Below, one piece after another: positions 45,368 to 54,153 of a DNA stretch of 64,000 bases. The notes below the pieces were generated by a model, which was not told the DNA's origin, ran no database searches, and saw only the letters and a list, made by a program, of their open reading frames with translations. A program made the position numbers and the translations under genes. The stretch lies in contig CAWIQJ010000006.1 of NCBI GenBank assembly GCA_963838235.1, positions 1 through 64,000 on the forward strand, read 5' to 3'. The number at the start of each line of letters is the position of its first letter. Positions within the stretch are counted from its first letter, which is position 1. Source of the DNA: JAFECT01 sp963838235 (GTDB lineage Bacteria; Pseudomonadota; Alphaproteobacteria; Caulobacterales; Caulobacteraceae).

Positions 45368-45784
45368 TCAGGTGAAGGTTTCGGCCGTCGCGGTCGCCGG
45401 CGCCTTGGGGTCGGGGCCGTACTTGTTGGGGCCGTGCGTGCCGTCCAGGCAGAAGAACACCAGCAGGACGATGCCGCCGAACGGGATGAAGGCGATCAGG
45501 TACAGCCAGCCGGACTTGTCCGAATCGTGCAGCCGCCGAACCGCGACCGCGAGGGAGGGAATGAACAGGCCGAGCACCACGACCATGTAGAGCAGCACGG
45601 TGAACATCCCGTACGGTCCCACCTGCGAGTCGCCCCCGCCGATGGCCTTATCGAGCACCACGCCGATGATGATCGCGCCGATGAGGACGATGAACTGAAA
45701 CAAAACGAACAGCCAATACTCGCTGCGCCGCGCACGCCCTTCGAAGACTGCGTATTTTTTCAATGCAGTAAGCATATTCACCAT
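45368..45784 (-). CDS. DUF805 family membrane protein
   Basis: 138 residues from the ATG at 45784 (AGGGGAA upstream); the longer frame to 45832 is less likely. DUF805 start YAVFEGRARRSEYWLFVLFQ, then four membrane helices and VRRLHDSDKSGWLYLIAFIP, and the short Pro/Gly end DGTHGPNKYGPDP. All are family landmarks. Molecular function is not established for the family. It stands between hscC and ahcY on the same strand. Confidence 0.9.
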   Translation of the reverse strand: MVNMLTALKKYAVFEGRARRSEYWLFVLFQFIVLIGAIIIGVVLDKAIGGGDSQVGPYGMFTVLLYMVVVLGLFIPSLAVAVRRLHDSDKSGWLYLIAFIPFGGIVLLVFFCLDGTHGPNKYGPDPKAPATATAETFT

Positions 45785-45850
45785 TGGAGCATTCCCCTGT
45801 GCAAGGGTCCAGGCTAGCGCACCGGCGGCCAACTACAAGACCGTCATGGC

Positions 45851-47242
45851 TCAGTAGCGGTAGGGCTCGGGCTTGAACGGGCCGTCGACGGGGACGCCGA
45901 TGTAGTCGGCCTGCTCCTTGGTGAGCCTGGTCAGCTTCGCGCCGAGCTTGCCCAGGTGCAGCATGGCCACCTTTTCATCCAGGTGCTTGGGCAGGGTGTA
46001 GACCTTGTGTGCGTAGGCCTTCTGGTTGGTCCACAGTTCGATCTGGGCCAGGGTCTGGTTGGTGAAGGACGCGCTCATCACGAAGGACGGGTGGCCGGTG
46101 GCGTTGCCGAGGTTCACCAGGCGGCCTTCCGACAGCACAATGATCTTCTTGCCGTCGGGAAACTCGACGTGGTGCACCTGGGGTTTGATCTCCTCCCATT
46201 TGAAGTTGCGCAGGGACGCGATCTGAATCTCGGAATCGAAGTGACCGATGTTGGCGACGATGGCGTTGTTCTTCATCGCGCGCATGTGCTCGAGACGCAG
46301 CACGTCTTTGTTGCCGGTGGCGGTGACGAAAATATCAGCCGTAGGCGCGACGTCCTCGAGCGTCTGCACGTCATAGCCTTCCATCGCCGCCTGCAGGGCG
46401 CAGATCGGATCGATCTCGGTGACCACCACGCGCGCCCCGCCGTTGCGCAGCGACGCGGCTGAGCCCTTGCCCACGTCGCCGTAGCCGCAGACCACCGCGA
46501 CCTTGCCGGCCAGCATCACGTCGGTGCCGCGGCGGATCGCGTCGACCAGGCTTTCGCGACAGCCGTAGAGGTTGTCGAACTTCGACTTGGTCACGCTGTC
46601 GTTCACATTGATCGCGGGGAACGGCAGGTCGCCGCGCTCGGCCATCTGATAGAGGCGATGCACGCCGGTGGTGGTCTCTTCCGACACGCCTTTGATTGCG
46701 TCACGAATGGAAGAATAGAAGCCGGGCTTTTCCTTCAGGTAGCGCTTCATCACCGCGTAGAGCGCTTCCTCTTCTTCGTTCTCCGGCTTGTCGAGCAGGG
46801 TCGGTTCCTTCTCCGCCTTCGGACCCAGCACGCAGAGCAGGGTCGCGTCACCGCCGTCGTCGAGAATCAGGTTCGGGAAGCCGCCGTCCGCCCATTCGAA
46901 GATGCGGTGCGCATAGTCCCAGTACTCGATCAGGCTCTCGCCCTTCACCGCGAACACCGGCGTGCCGGAGGCCGCGATCGCGGCGGCGGCATGGTCCTGG
47001 GTCGAGAAGATGTTGCACGAGGCCCAGCGCACCTCCGCGCCCAGATGCTCCAGCGTCTGGATCAGCACTGCGGTCTGGATGGTCATGTGCAGTGAGCCGG
47101 CGATCCGCGCGCCCTTGAGCGGCTTGTCCTTGCCGAACTCCTCGCGCACGGCCATCAGGCCCGGCATTTCGGTCTCGGCGATTTCGATTTCCTTGTTGCC
47201 CCAGGCGGCGAGCGAAATGTCCTTGATCACATAGTCGGTCAT
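45851..47242 (-). CDS. ahcY: Adenosylhomocysteinase
   Basis: 463 residues. It splits S-adenosylhomocysteine to adenosine and homocysteine, relieving product inhibition of methyltransferases. Landmarks: GSLHMTIQTAVLIQTLEHLG, SCNIFSTQDHAAAAIA, NVNDSVTKSKFDNLYGCRES with the catalytic Lys region, the NAD loop VCGYGDVGKGSAASLR, and the C-terminal KPEPYRY that ends every AhcY. ATG at 47242 with AGGA before it; the longer open frame upstream is not coding. Control is likely through the palindrome at 47316. Confidence 0.97.
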   Translation of the reverse strand: MTDYVIKDISLAAWGNKEIEIAETEMPGLMAVREEFGKDKPLKGARIAGSLHMTIQTAVLIQTLEHLGAEVRWASCNIFSTQDHAAAAIAASGTPVFAVKGESLIEYWDYAHRIFEWADGGFPNLILDDGGDATLLCVLGPKAEKEPTLLDKPENEEEEALYAVMKRYLKEKPGFYSSIRDAIKGVSEETTTGVHRLYQMAERGDLPFPAINVNDSVTKSKFDNLYGCRESLVDAIRRGTDVMLAGKVAVVCGYGDVGKGSAASLRNGGARVVVTEIDPICALQAAMEGYDVQTLEDVAPTADIFVTATGNKDVLRLEHMRAMKNNAIVANIGHFDSEIQIASLRNFKWEEIKPQVHHVEFPDGKKIIVLSEGRLVNLGNATGHPSFVMSASFTNQTLAQIELWTNQKAYAHKVYTLPKHLDEKVAMLHLGKLGAKLTRLTKEQADYIGVPVDGPFKPEPYRY

Positions 47243-47315
47243 GGGGGGTCCTTTTGGAGCGGGCCGGTCGGGCAAGAGGGGGAGGTACGGCGGCTCTATA
47301 GACCGGCCGTACAAA

Positions 47316-47337
47316 CATATAAAGATATCTTTATATG
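47316..47337. promoter_or_regulatory. Perfect 22-bp palindrome upstream of ahcY
   Basis: Half-site CATATAAAGAT with its exact reverse complement and no spacer, 74 bases before the ahcY ATG in an AT-rich island within GC-rich DNA. ArsR-family regulators that sense SAH or SAM (SahR type) use AT-rich palindromes of this sort ahead of ahcY and methionine-cycle genes; the assignment is by analogy. Confidence 0.7.
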
Positions 47338-47355
47338 ATGGCCGAAGCGGGCCGG

Positions 47356-48582
47356 TCAGGTGACCCGGCTGCGCACCTGGAAGCGTTTGTCCGCAAAGGC
47401 TTTTTCGGTCATCACGCCCATTAGCCGCTCCACCGCCTCCCAGACGTCCAGGTGGCGGGTGTAGAGGGGCGCAAAGCCGAAACGGACCACGTCGGGGGCG
47501 CGGAAGTCGGGGATGACCTCGCGCTCGATCAGGGCCTGGCAAACGCCGTAGGCCTCGCGATGGCGCAGGCTGACCTGGCCGCCGCGCCGCGCCCCGTCGC
47601 GCGGACAGGCGAGGGCAAATCCAGCGTCGCCCAGTCGCTCTTCGACCAAAGCGATGAACAAATCGCCGAGCGAACGCGCCTTGGAGCGCACCGCACCCAT
47701 GTCGAGACCCTCGAAGGAGTTAAGGCCCGCTTCCAGTGCAATCAGGCTGAGCACCGGCGGCGTGCCGCAGAGCGCGCGCGTAATGCCCGGCGCCGGTTCG
47801 TATGCGTCGACGAAGGCGAACGGCCGCGCGTGACTGAACCAGCCGGTGAGCGGTTGAGTGAACTGTTCCTGCCAGCGCTTGGCGACGAAGACGTAAGCTG
47901 GCGCGCCGGGACCGCCGTTGAGATATTTGTAGCCGCAGCCGACCGCCATATCCGCGTGCGCGGTGTTGAGATCGATGTCGAGCACGCCGGCGCTGTGGCT
48001 GAGATCCCAGATCGCGAGCGCGCCCTTCGCCTGCGCCGCACGGGTCAACGCTTCCATGTCGTGGATCTCGCCGGTGCGATAGTTCACGTGGGTGAGCACG
48101 AGGGCGGCGACCTCATCCGTCAGCGACGCTTCGATCTGTTCGGGCGCGACCATGCGCAGCTCGGCGCCGGTGAGCGCGCACAGACCCTGCAGGATGTACA
48201 GATCGGTCGGAAAATCGCCCGCCTCTGCGACCAGGACGCGCCGTCCGGTCATCGACAGCGCTGCTGACGCCAGCTTGAACAGGTCGACCGACGTGGAATC
48301 GGCGACGATGACTTCGTCGTCAGCGGCTCCGATCAGCCGCGCGATCAGGGCGCCGCAGCGCGCCGGCAGGTCGATCCACCCGGCCTTGTTCCACGCGCGG
48401 ATGAGGTCGCGCCCCCACGCCTGCCGCACCGCCTGGTCCAGGCGTTCGGCCACGCCCCTGGGCGGGGCGCCGAGCGAATTGCCGTCGAGATAGACGACGC
48501 CCTCGGGAAGATCGAACCGCTCACGCACCGCCCGCAACGGGTCGGCGTCGTCGAGGGCTTCGCAGTCGGCGCGGGTGGTCAT
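47356..48582 (-). CDS. kynU: Kynureninase
   Basis: 408 residues from the ATG at 48582. PLP enzyme of tryptophan breakdown that splits kynurenine to anthranilate and alanine. Motifs: VYLDGNSLGAPPRGV at the N-terminus, VNYRTGEIHDME, AIWDLSHSAGVLDID with the PLP Asp, CGYKYLNGGPGAPAY with the PLP Lys, and GWFSHARPFAF. Length is normal for the family. Neither kynA nor other kyn genes are adjacent. Confidence 0.93.
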   Translation of the reverse strand: MTTRADCEALDDADPLRAVRERFDLPEGVVYLDGNSLGAPPRGVAERLDQAVRQAWGRDLIRAWNKAGWIDLPARCGALIARLIGAADDEVIVADSTSVDLFKLASAALSMTGRRVLVAEAGDFPTDLYILQGLCALTGAELRMVAPEQIEASLTDEVAALVLTHVNYRTGEIHDMEALTRAAQAKGALAIWDLSHSAGVLDIDLNTAHADMAVGCGYKYLNGGPGAPAYVFVAKRWQEQFTQPLTGWFSHARPFAFVDAYEPAPGITRALCGTPPVLSLIALEAGLNSFEGLDMGAVRSKARSLGDLFIALVEERLGDAGFALACPRDGARRGGQVSLRHREAYGVCQALIEREVIPDFRAPDVVRFGFAPLYTRHLDVWEAVERLMGVMTEKAFADKRFQVRSRVT

Positions 48583-48623
48583 GGGGGGTGTATGCCGTGA
48601 GATCGAGGCGGACGCCACCACTC

Positions 48624-48806
48624 CTCCCCCGATCGCGGCAGCGATCGGGGGAGGTGGCCCGGAGGGTCGGAGGGGGCGTGCTTCAAGCGCGACGTCGCGC
48701 AGGCGTCGGCTGCCGCCGCCGCGGTGATGAACCAGGCGCTTGCGCTTCCTGCACGCCCCCTCCGTCGCTTCGCGACACCTCCCCCGCGCGTCCCGCGCGG
48801 GGGAGG
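48624..48806. repeat. Dispersed palindromic repeat unit (inverted pair)
   Basis: Two arms facing each other: CTCCCCCGATCGCGGC followed by GGGGGAGGTGGCCCGGAGGG and GGAGGGGGCGTGC, then about 60 bases later the inverted arm GCACGCCCCCTCCGTCGC to GCGCGGGGGAGG. The same family recurs at 59227, 62388, 62830 and 63708. Non-coding, in the kynU-bioB divergent gap. Confidence 0.75.
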
Positions 48807-48880
48807 AGCGATCTCAATTCATCACCTGTCGAGCCCGCCAACGTGGTTGCACCCACCGCCCTCGCTGCTAAAGCCTGCGC

Positions 48881-49876
48881 ATGACCGTGCTCGATCCTGC
48901 CCTGCCCCGCCACGACTGGACGCTTGAAGAGGTCGAGGACCTGTTCGCCCTGCCCTTCACCGAACAGGTGTTCCGCGCCGCGACGGTGCATCGGCGCTGG
49001 TTCGATCACCGAGAGGTGCAGCTGTCGCAACTGTTGTCGGTGAAGACCGGCGGCTGTTCGGAGAACTGCGGCTATTGCAGCCAGTCGGTGCATTTCGACA
49101 CCGGGCTAAAGGCATCAAAGCTGATGGAGCCGGACGTCGTCGTCGCCGAGGCGGCGCGCGCCAAGGCCGGCGGCGCGCAAAGGTTCTGCATGGGCGCGGC
49201 TTGGCGCGAGTTGAAGGACCGCGACCTGCCCAAGCTCGCGGCCATGATCGGCGGGGTGAAGGCGTTGGGGCTCGAGACCTGCGCGACGCTGGGCATGCTG
49301 ACCCCGGACCAGGCCCAGGCGCTGAAGACCGCAGGCCTCGACTACTACAACCACAACCTCGACAGCGGCCCGGACTATTACGCCAAGGTCGTCACCACCC
49401 GCGTCTATCAGGACCGGCTCGACACCCTTGAAGCGGTGCGCGAGGCGGGGCTTGCGACCTGTTGCGGCGGCATTGTCGGCATGGGAGAGACGCGGCGAGA
49501 CCGCGCGGGTCTGTTGCACGCGCTGGCTACGCTGCCGGCGCATCCGGACAGCCTGCCGGTGAACGCGCTGGTTCCCATCGCCGGCACGCCGCTCGGCGAC
49601 CTGGTGAAAAGCCAAGGCGAGATCGACGGGCTCGAGTTCGTGCGCACCATCGCGGTCGCGCGGTTGGTCTGTCCAAAGGCGGTGGTGCGATTGTCCGCCG
49701 GGCGCGAGGGGATGAGCCGCGAACTGCAGGCGCTGTGCTTCATCGCCGGCGCCAATTCGATCTTCGTGGGCGACCGTCTGCTCACCACTCCAAATCCGGA
49801 GATCGACGCCGACGCCAAGCTGTTCGCCGATCTCGGCCTGCGTCCGATGGGTGCGGAAGCCCGCGTCGACGCCTGA
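48881..49876 (+). CDS. bioB: Biotin synthase
   Basis: 331 residues. Radical-SAM enzyme that inserts sulfur into dethiobiotin. The SAM cluster motif is GGCSENCGYCSQS (CxxxCxxC); the following YYNHNLDSGPDYYAKVVTTR, ATCCGGIVGMGET and VRLSAGREGMSRELQALCF carry the second-cluster ligands. Full length. The start ATG at 48881 fits the family start. No other bio gene is adjacent. It is convergent with the receiver gene seven bases after its stop. Confidence 0.96.
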   Translation: MTVLDPALPRHDWTLEEVEDLFALPFTEQVFRAATVHRRWFDHREVQLSQLLSVKTGGCSENCGYCSQSVHFDTGLKASKLMEPDVVVAEAARAKAGGAQRFCMGAAWRELKDRDLPKLAAMIGGVKALGLETCATLGMLTPDQAQALKTAGLDYYNHNLDSGPDYYAKVVTTRVYQDRLDTLEAVREAGLATCCGGIVGMGETRRDRAGLLHALATLPAHPDSLPVNALVPIAGTPLGDLVKSQGEIDGLEFVRTIAVARLVCPKAVVRLSAGREGMSRELQALCFIAGANSIFVGDRLLTTPNPEIDADAKLFADLGLRPMGAEARVDA

Positions 49877-49883
49877 GTCTGCT

Positions 49884-50294
49884 TCAGGCGCCGGGCGGCG
49901 TGCGCTCGTGCTGGATGATGCGAGTGATGCGGTCGGCCAGGTTCTGGCCGGTCACCGGCTTGGCGAGGAACTCGTTCACCCCCGCGTCGCGCGCCGCCAT
50001 CACCTGCTTCATATAGGCATGGCCGCTCACCATCAGGATGGGGGCCTGCGCCAGGCCCTGGTCCTTCAGCGCCCGCACCGAGCGCGCAAACTCTACGCCG
50101 TCCAGGTGCGGCATGTGGAAGTCGGTGACGATGATGTCCGGCCGGAACGTCGGCGCCTCGATCAGAGCCTTGGCGCCGTCCTCGCACTCGCGAATCTCGC
50201 GAAAGCCGAAGCCGCGCAGCAGCGTCCCCAGGATGCGGCGCATGTTCTCGTGGTCGTCCACCACGAGAACGCGGATATCCTTCAGCTCGACCAC
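49884..50294 (-). CDS. Single-domain response regulator (CheY-like)
   Basis: 136 residues, a lone receiver domain. VLVVDDHENMRRI (acid pocket), DIIVTDFHMPHLDG (phospho-acceptor Asp), ILMVSGHAYMKQV (switch Ser) and FLAKPVTGQNLADRI (Lys). Stand-alone receivers are abundant in alphaproteobacteria, for motility or phosphorelay control; the partner cannot be named here. Confidence 0.9.
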   Translation of the reverse strand: MVELKDIRVLVVDDHENMRRILGTLLRGFGFREIRECEDGAKALIEAPTFRPDIIVTDFHMPHLDGVEFARSVRALKDQGLAQAPILMVSGHAYMKQVMAARDAGVNEFLAKPVTGQNLADRITRIIQHERTPPGA

Positions 50295-50402
50295 CGGAAG
50301 CCCCGTGACCGCGTGTCGGTCCTGATGATCTTGGGCCGAATCGGCAGGGTTGCAAAGCGGGCCGATACCGCCCCTCGCGCGACCTACCCGCAGCGGGCGC
50401 GC

Positions 50403-50675
50403 TCAGCGGTCTTCTTGGAAGCGCCCGTCCACCAGGTCGGCCAGGGCGGCCACTGCGGCGTCGGCTTCGGCGCCTTCGGCGCTGATCTCGATGGAGGAGC
50501 CGGGCCCGGCGGCCAGCATCAACAGGCCCATGATCGATCGCGCATCGACGCTCTGGCCGTCGCGGCTGACCTTGATGTCGGCGTCGAAGGCCGACGCCAG
50601 TTTCACGAACTTGGCCGACGCGCGCGCGTGCAGTCCGCGCTCGTTGCAGATCTCGACCGACCGCATGACGGCCAC
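50403..50675 (-). CDS. ptsH: HPr phosphocarrier protein
   Basis: 90 residues. The active His is in ERGLHARASAKFVKLA and the regulatory Ser in SVDARSIMGLLMLAAGPGSS. It receives phosphate from enzyme I and passes it to EIIA; the Ser is the target of the HPr kinase encoded nearby. GTG start at the end of the EIIA gene. Last gene of the ChvI-ChvG-HPrK-EIIA-HPr cluster. Confidence 0.95.
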   Translation of the reverse strand: MAVMRSVEICNERGLHARASAKFVKLASAFDADIKVSRDGQSVDARSIMGLLMLAAGPGSSIEISAEGAEADAAVAALADLVDGRFQEDR

Positions 50676-50676
50676 G

Positions 50677-51081
50677 TCACGTCTCCCCGGTCAACACGTA
50701 GGAGGCGACGGAGATGTATTTGCGCCCGGCTTCCTGGGCATGATGCACGCAGGCCTGCAGGCTTTCCTTGTGCCGCACGCTGGCGAGCTTGATCAGCATC
50801 GGGAGGTTCAGGCCCGCGATCACCTCGGCGCCGGTCTGTTCCATCACCGAGATGGCGAGGTTCGACGGCGTGCCGCCGAACATGTCGGTGAGCAGGATGA
50901 CGCCCTGGCCCTCGTCGACCGCCGAGGCGGCGTCGAGAATGTCCCGGCGCCGGCGCTCCATGTCATCCTCCGGCCCGATGCAGATAGCCGCGACCCCCTT
51001 CTGGGGGCCGACCACATGCTCCATGGCGGAGATGAATTCAGCTGCGAGCCGACCGTGGGTGACGATCACGAGCCCGATCAT
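50677..51081 (-). CDS. PTS EIIA component of the mannose family
   Basis: 134 residues. GLVIVTHGRLAAEFISAMEH has the phospho-His of the EIIA-Man fold; VILLTDMFGGTPSNLAIS is the second family motif. In alphaproteobacteria this lone EIIA, with HPr and HPr kinase, is a regulatory phosphotransfer chain rather than a sugar transporter. No EIIB or EIIC lies here. Confidence 0.93.
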   Translation of the reverse strand: MIGLVIVTHGRLAAEFISAMEHVVGPQKGVAAICIGPEDDMERRRRDILDAASAVDEGQGVILLTDMFGGTPSNLAISVMEQTGAEVIAGLNLPMLIKLASVRHKESLQACVHHAQEAGRKYISVASYVLTGET

Positions 51082-51151
51082 CCGATGCCTCTTCGATGCC
51101 CCTTCGCCGCGGGCCCGTTCAAGGTCAGGGGGCTCTCTTTACGCGACGGAG

Positions 51152-51601
51152 CTAAATAGGCCGAACCGCGCCCGGCTCCAAGCTCCGTGTGGCCAGGGCG
51201 CGATGAAGCTTGGCCAGGGCCGAGGTTTCCAGCGCGTGGAGGCGAACCGCCGGAAGGGTAAGCCCTTCAAGGGTCATCACCTCGTCTTCGGGCAGGCGTT
51301 CCAGCTCGCCGGCCTGGCAGGTCGCCGCCAGGGCGACTTTCGCGACACAAAGCCGCGGCGCGTAGATCAGGCCCAGGCCCCGCGCCTCGAGCCGGTCGGC
51401 GATGGCGTCCGGCGCCCGCGCCCACAGGGTTCCGGCCGAGGGCCAGATCACCGTGTAGTCGTCCGAGATCAGCCGCCAGCCGGCGTCGAGCGCGCGCAGG
51501 GCGAGGTCGCTCTTGCCCGATCCCGATTCGCCGAACAGCAGCACCGTGAGCCAACCCCGGTCGATCCGCCGGGCGATGGAGGTGGCGTGGACAACACTCA
51601 C
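51152..51601 (-). CDS. hprK: HPr kinase, short alphaproteobacterial form
   Basis: 149 residues. Walker A is LFGESGSGKSDLALRAL. It has the catalytic HPrK core without the N-terminal domain of the Gram-positive enzyme, the usual short form in this class. It phosphorylates the regulatory Ser of HPr. The GTG start overlaps the stop of chvG (GTGA), so translation is coupled to the two-component genes. Confidence 0.92.
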   Translation of the reverse strand: MSVVHATSIARRIDRGWLTVLLFGESGSGKSDLALRALDAGWRLISDDYTVIWPSAGTLWARAPDAIADRLEARGLGLIYAPRLCVAKVALAATCQAGELERLPEDEVMTLEGLTLPAVRLHALETSALAKLHRALATRSLEPGAVRPI

Positions 51602-53220
51602 GTCCTTGCCACCGCGTCGGGCAGGGCGACCAGGAACCGCGCGCCCAGAGCATGGCCCTGGTTGTCGCGGCGGTTCTCGGCCCAGACGCGGCCGCCGTGG
51701 GCGAGCACGATCTGGCGCGCGATGGAGAGGCCGAGGCCGGAGTTGCCGCCGAACGCCTGGCCCTTCGGCCGCGAGGTGTAGAAGCGTTCGAAGATGGTCT
51801 CGAGATTCTCTTCCGGAATCCCCGGACCGTCGTCGTCGACGGCGATGGTGATCGGCCGCGCGGCGTCGGCGGTGTTGCGATAGACGCTGACGCGCACCTC
51901 GCCGTTCTCGGCGCTGAACGACTTGGCGTTATCGATCAGGTTGCGGAACACCTGGCCGAACGGCCCTTCGCGGCCGGACACGTAAAGCGCGCGACCGGGC
52001 TCTGCGGACAGGCGCACATGCGGCTCGTTCGGGCGCGGGCTCGATTCGTAAAGGCCGGTGATCTCGGTCAGCAGACGCGCCACGTCGACCGGGCGCGGCG
52101 TCTCGCGCGACAGCTCCGCGTCGAGGCGCGAGGCGTTGGAGATGTCGGTGATCAGCCGGTCCATCCGCCGCACATCCTGTTTCAGCAGCGCCATCAGGCG
52201 CGCCTTGGCCTTCTCGTCGGTCACCAGCTCCAGCGTCTCCACCGCCGAGCGCACGGAGGTCAGCGGATTCTTGATCTCGTGCGACACGTCGGCGGCGAAT
52301 CGCTCGATGGCGTCCATGCGGTTGGACAGGGTGTCGGTCATGGTCTCCAGCGAGCGCGCGAGGTCGGCGAGTTCGTCGTTGCGCTCCTCCAGGTCGGGCA
52401 GCGAGATGGCCCGCGCCTGCGACAGGCGCACCTGGTCGGCCGCCGCCGACAGCCGCGTGATCGGACGCACCACGATGAAATGCAAGAGAATCGACGACAG
52501 GATGCTGGACGCGAACGCGACCAGGATAAAGGGCGCGAGCGCGCGCCGTTGCGCCCACAGGATCTGGTCCACGTCGCCGGCCTCGAGCACCAAGACGCCC
52601 ACCACCCGTTTCACCCGCGACACCGGAATGGCGACCGAGACGACGCGTTCGCCGGACTCGCTGCGGCGCACCTCGTGCACCGGCTGGCCCTGCAAGGCGC
52701 GATGGACTTCGTCGTCCAGCTTTTCCTTGGCTTCTTTCTGGCGGCGCTCGGCGCCGACGCGATCGGGCGGCGGCGGCGCGGGCACGCCGCGGGCGCGCGC
52801 GGGCGGCAGGGACGAGACCTCCACCGCGTCGGAGACCAGATAGCTGTCGGCGATCAGATTTCCGTCGACGTCGTAGAGCCGCGCGCGCTGGCCCTGGGGC
52901 ACGAAGGTCTTCTGGAACGCCAGCAGCGCGCCTTCGGATTCGAGCGCGGGCTCGGGCTCGCCGCGCGTCGACAGCTCGGCGATCACATTGGCGATCAGCT
53001 CGCCCTGGGCGGTCAGCGACTGCAGCCGCGTCTGGATCAGGCCGCGGCTGATTTCGTTCAGCACCAGGGCGCCGATCACCAGGATCAACAGGCCGAGGAA
53101 GTTGACGATGACGATGGCGCGGCCGAGGCGCGAGCTTCCGAACGGCCAGATGCGCCGCACGGCCCGCTTCGCCCCGGCCTCGGTCGGATCAGCTTTCGCG
53201 GTAGCGATAGCCGACGCCAT
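51598..53220 (-). CDS. chvG: ChvG-type sensor histidine kinase
   Basis: 540 residues from the ATG at 53220, which overlaps the chvI end by 32 bases. First membrane helix AIVIVNFLGLLILVIGALVL, a periplasmic sensor region, second helix near VAFASSILSSILLHFIVV, HAMP, then FAADVSHEIKNPLTSVRSAV with the phospho-His, FRNLIDNAKSF, DDGPGIPEENLETIFERFY and NSGLGLSIARQI. The ChvG/ExoS family responds to acid and cell-envelope conditions. Intact. Confidence 0.94.
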   Translation of the reverse strand: MASAIATAKADPTEAGAKRAVRRIWPFGSSRLGRAIVIVNFLGLLILVIGALVLNEISRGLIQTRLQSLTAQGELIANVIAELSTRGEPEPALESEGALLAFQKTFVPQGQRARLYDVDGNLIADSYLVSDAVEVSSLPPARARGVPAPPPPDRVGAERRQKEAKEKLDDEVHRALQGQPVHEVRRSESGERVVSVAIPVSRVKRVVGVLVLEAGDVDQILWAQRRALAPFILVAFASSILSSILLHFIVVRPITRLSAAADQVRLSQARAISLPDLEERNDELADLARSLETMTDTLSNRMDAIERFAADVSHEIKNPLTSVRSAVETLELVTDEKAKARLMALLKQDVRRMDRLITDISNASRLDAELSRETPRPVDVARLLTEITGLYESSPRPNEPHVRLSAEPGRALYVSGREGPFGQVFRNLIDNAKSFSAENGEVRVSVYRNTADAARPITIAVDDDGPGIPEENLETIFERFYTSRPKGQAFGGNSGLGLSIARQIVLAHGGRVWAENRRDNQGHALGARFLVALPDAVART

Positions 53221-53899
53221 AAAGGGTTTCGATCGCGTCGAATTCCGGATCGACCTGCCGGAACTTCTTGCGCATGCGTTTGATGTGGCTGTCGATGGTG
53301 CGGTCGTCGACATAGACTTGGTCGTCGTAGGCGGCGTCCATCAGGTTGTCGCGGCTCTTCACAAAGCCCGGCCGTTGCGCGAGCGCCTGCAGCAACAGGA
53401 ACTCGGTCACGGTCAGCTTCACCGGCCGGCCCTCCCACATGCAGTCGTGGCGCGCCGGATCGAGGGTGAGCTTGCCGCGCTTCAGAGCCTTCGACGGCGA
53501 TCCGTCGGCATTGAGGGGTTCGGCCTCGCCGGTTTCGACGCCGGCGCGGCGCAACACCGCTTTCACGCGCTCCATCAGCAGGCGCTGCGAGAACGGCTTG
53601 TGCATGTAGTCGTCGGCGCCGAGGTTGAAGCCTAGGATCTCGTCGATCTCCTCGTCCTTCGAGGTCAGCATGATGACCGGCATGTTCGAGGTCTGGCGCA
53701 GGCGCCGCAGCACCTCCATCCCGTCCATGCGCGGCATCTTCACGTCGAGGATCACCAGATCCGGCGGATCGGTCTCCAGCGCCTGCAGGCCCGAAGCGCC
53801 GTCGAAATAGGCCTTGACCTCGTGGCCCAGGCTCTCGAGCGCCATCGAAACCGAGGTCACGATGTTCTCGTCGTCATCGACCAGGGTGATTTGAGCCAT
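53189..53899 (-). CDS. chvI: ChvI-type OmpR-family response regulator
   Basis: 236 residues. Receiver: ITLVDDDENIVTSVSMALES, LVILDVKMPRMDGMEVLR, IMLTSKDEEIDEI, FNLGADDYMHKPFS. Then an OmpR-type winged helix with VKLTVTEFLLLQALAQRPGF, and RTIDSHIKRMRKKFRQ and GVGYRYRES at the end. Global regulator of envelope, acid and metabolic genes in alphaproteobacteria. First gene of the five-gene cluster with chvG, hprK, EIIA and HPr. Confidence 0.95.
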   Translation of the reverse strand: MAQITLVDDDENIVTSVSMALESLGHEVKAYFDGASGLQALETDPPDLVILDVKMPRMDGMEVLRRLRQTSNMPVIMLTSKDEEIDEILGFNLGADDYMHKPFSQRLLMERVKAVLRRAGVETGEAEPLNADGSPSKALKRGKLTLDPARHDCMWEGRPVKLTVTEFLLLQALAQRPGFVKSRDNLMDAAYDDQVYVDDRTIDSHIKRMRKKFRQVDPEFDAIETLYGVGYRYRES

Positions 53900-54153
53900 G
53901 TCGTCTCCGCAGGCGGTATCGCCAAAGGTGCGAAACTAGGGAGCAATCCGCCAAAGTTTAAGCCGTTTTGCGGCCGGATTGCGCTCAAGCTTGCCAATCA
54001 AGGCGGCCCGGCCGCTCGCTGAGGGGTCTAAACGTGCGCCCGCGGCAAGGCAAACGCGGGAAGGGCCCCGCCGGTCTCAACACGGGCTTAAGCCTCTTCG
54101 TTCACGTTGCCGGCCCACGGGGCCCAACCGTTGGGTACTGGGGAAGCGTCTTT

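Noticed and set aside
47243..47542. Extended N-terminus of AhcY
   Set aside because: It is Pro/Arg/Gly-rich, runs through the palindromic promoter region, and the family begins at MTDYVIKD (47242).
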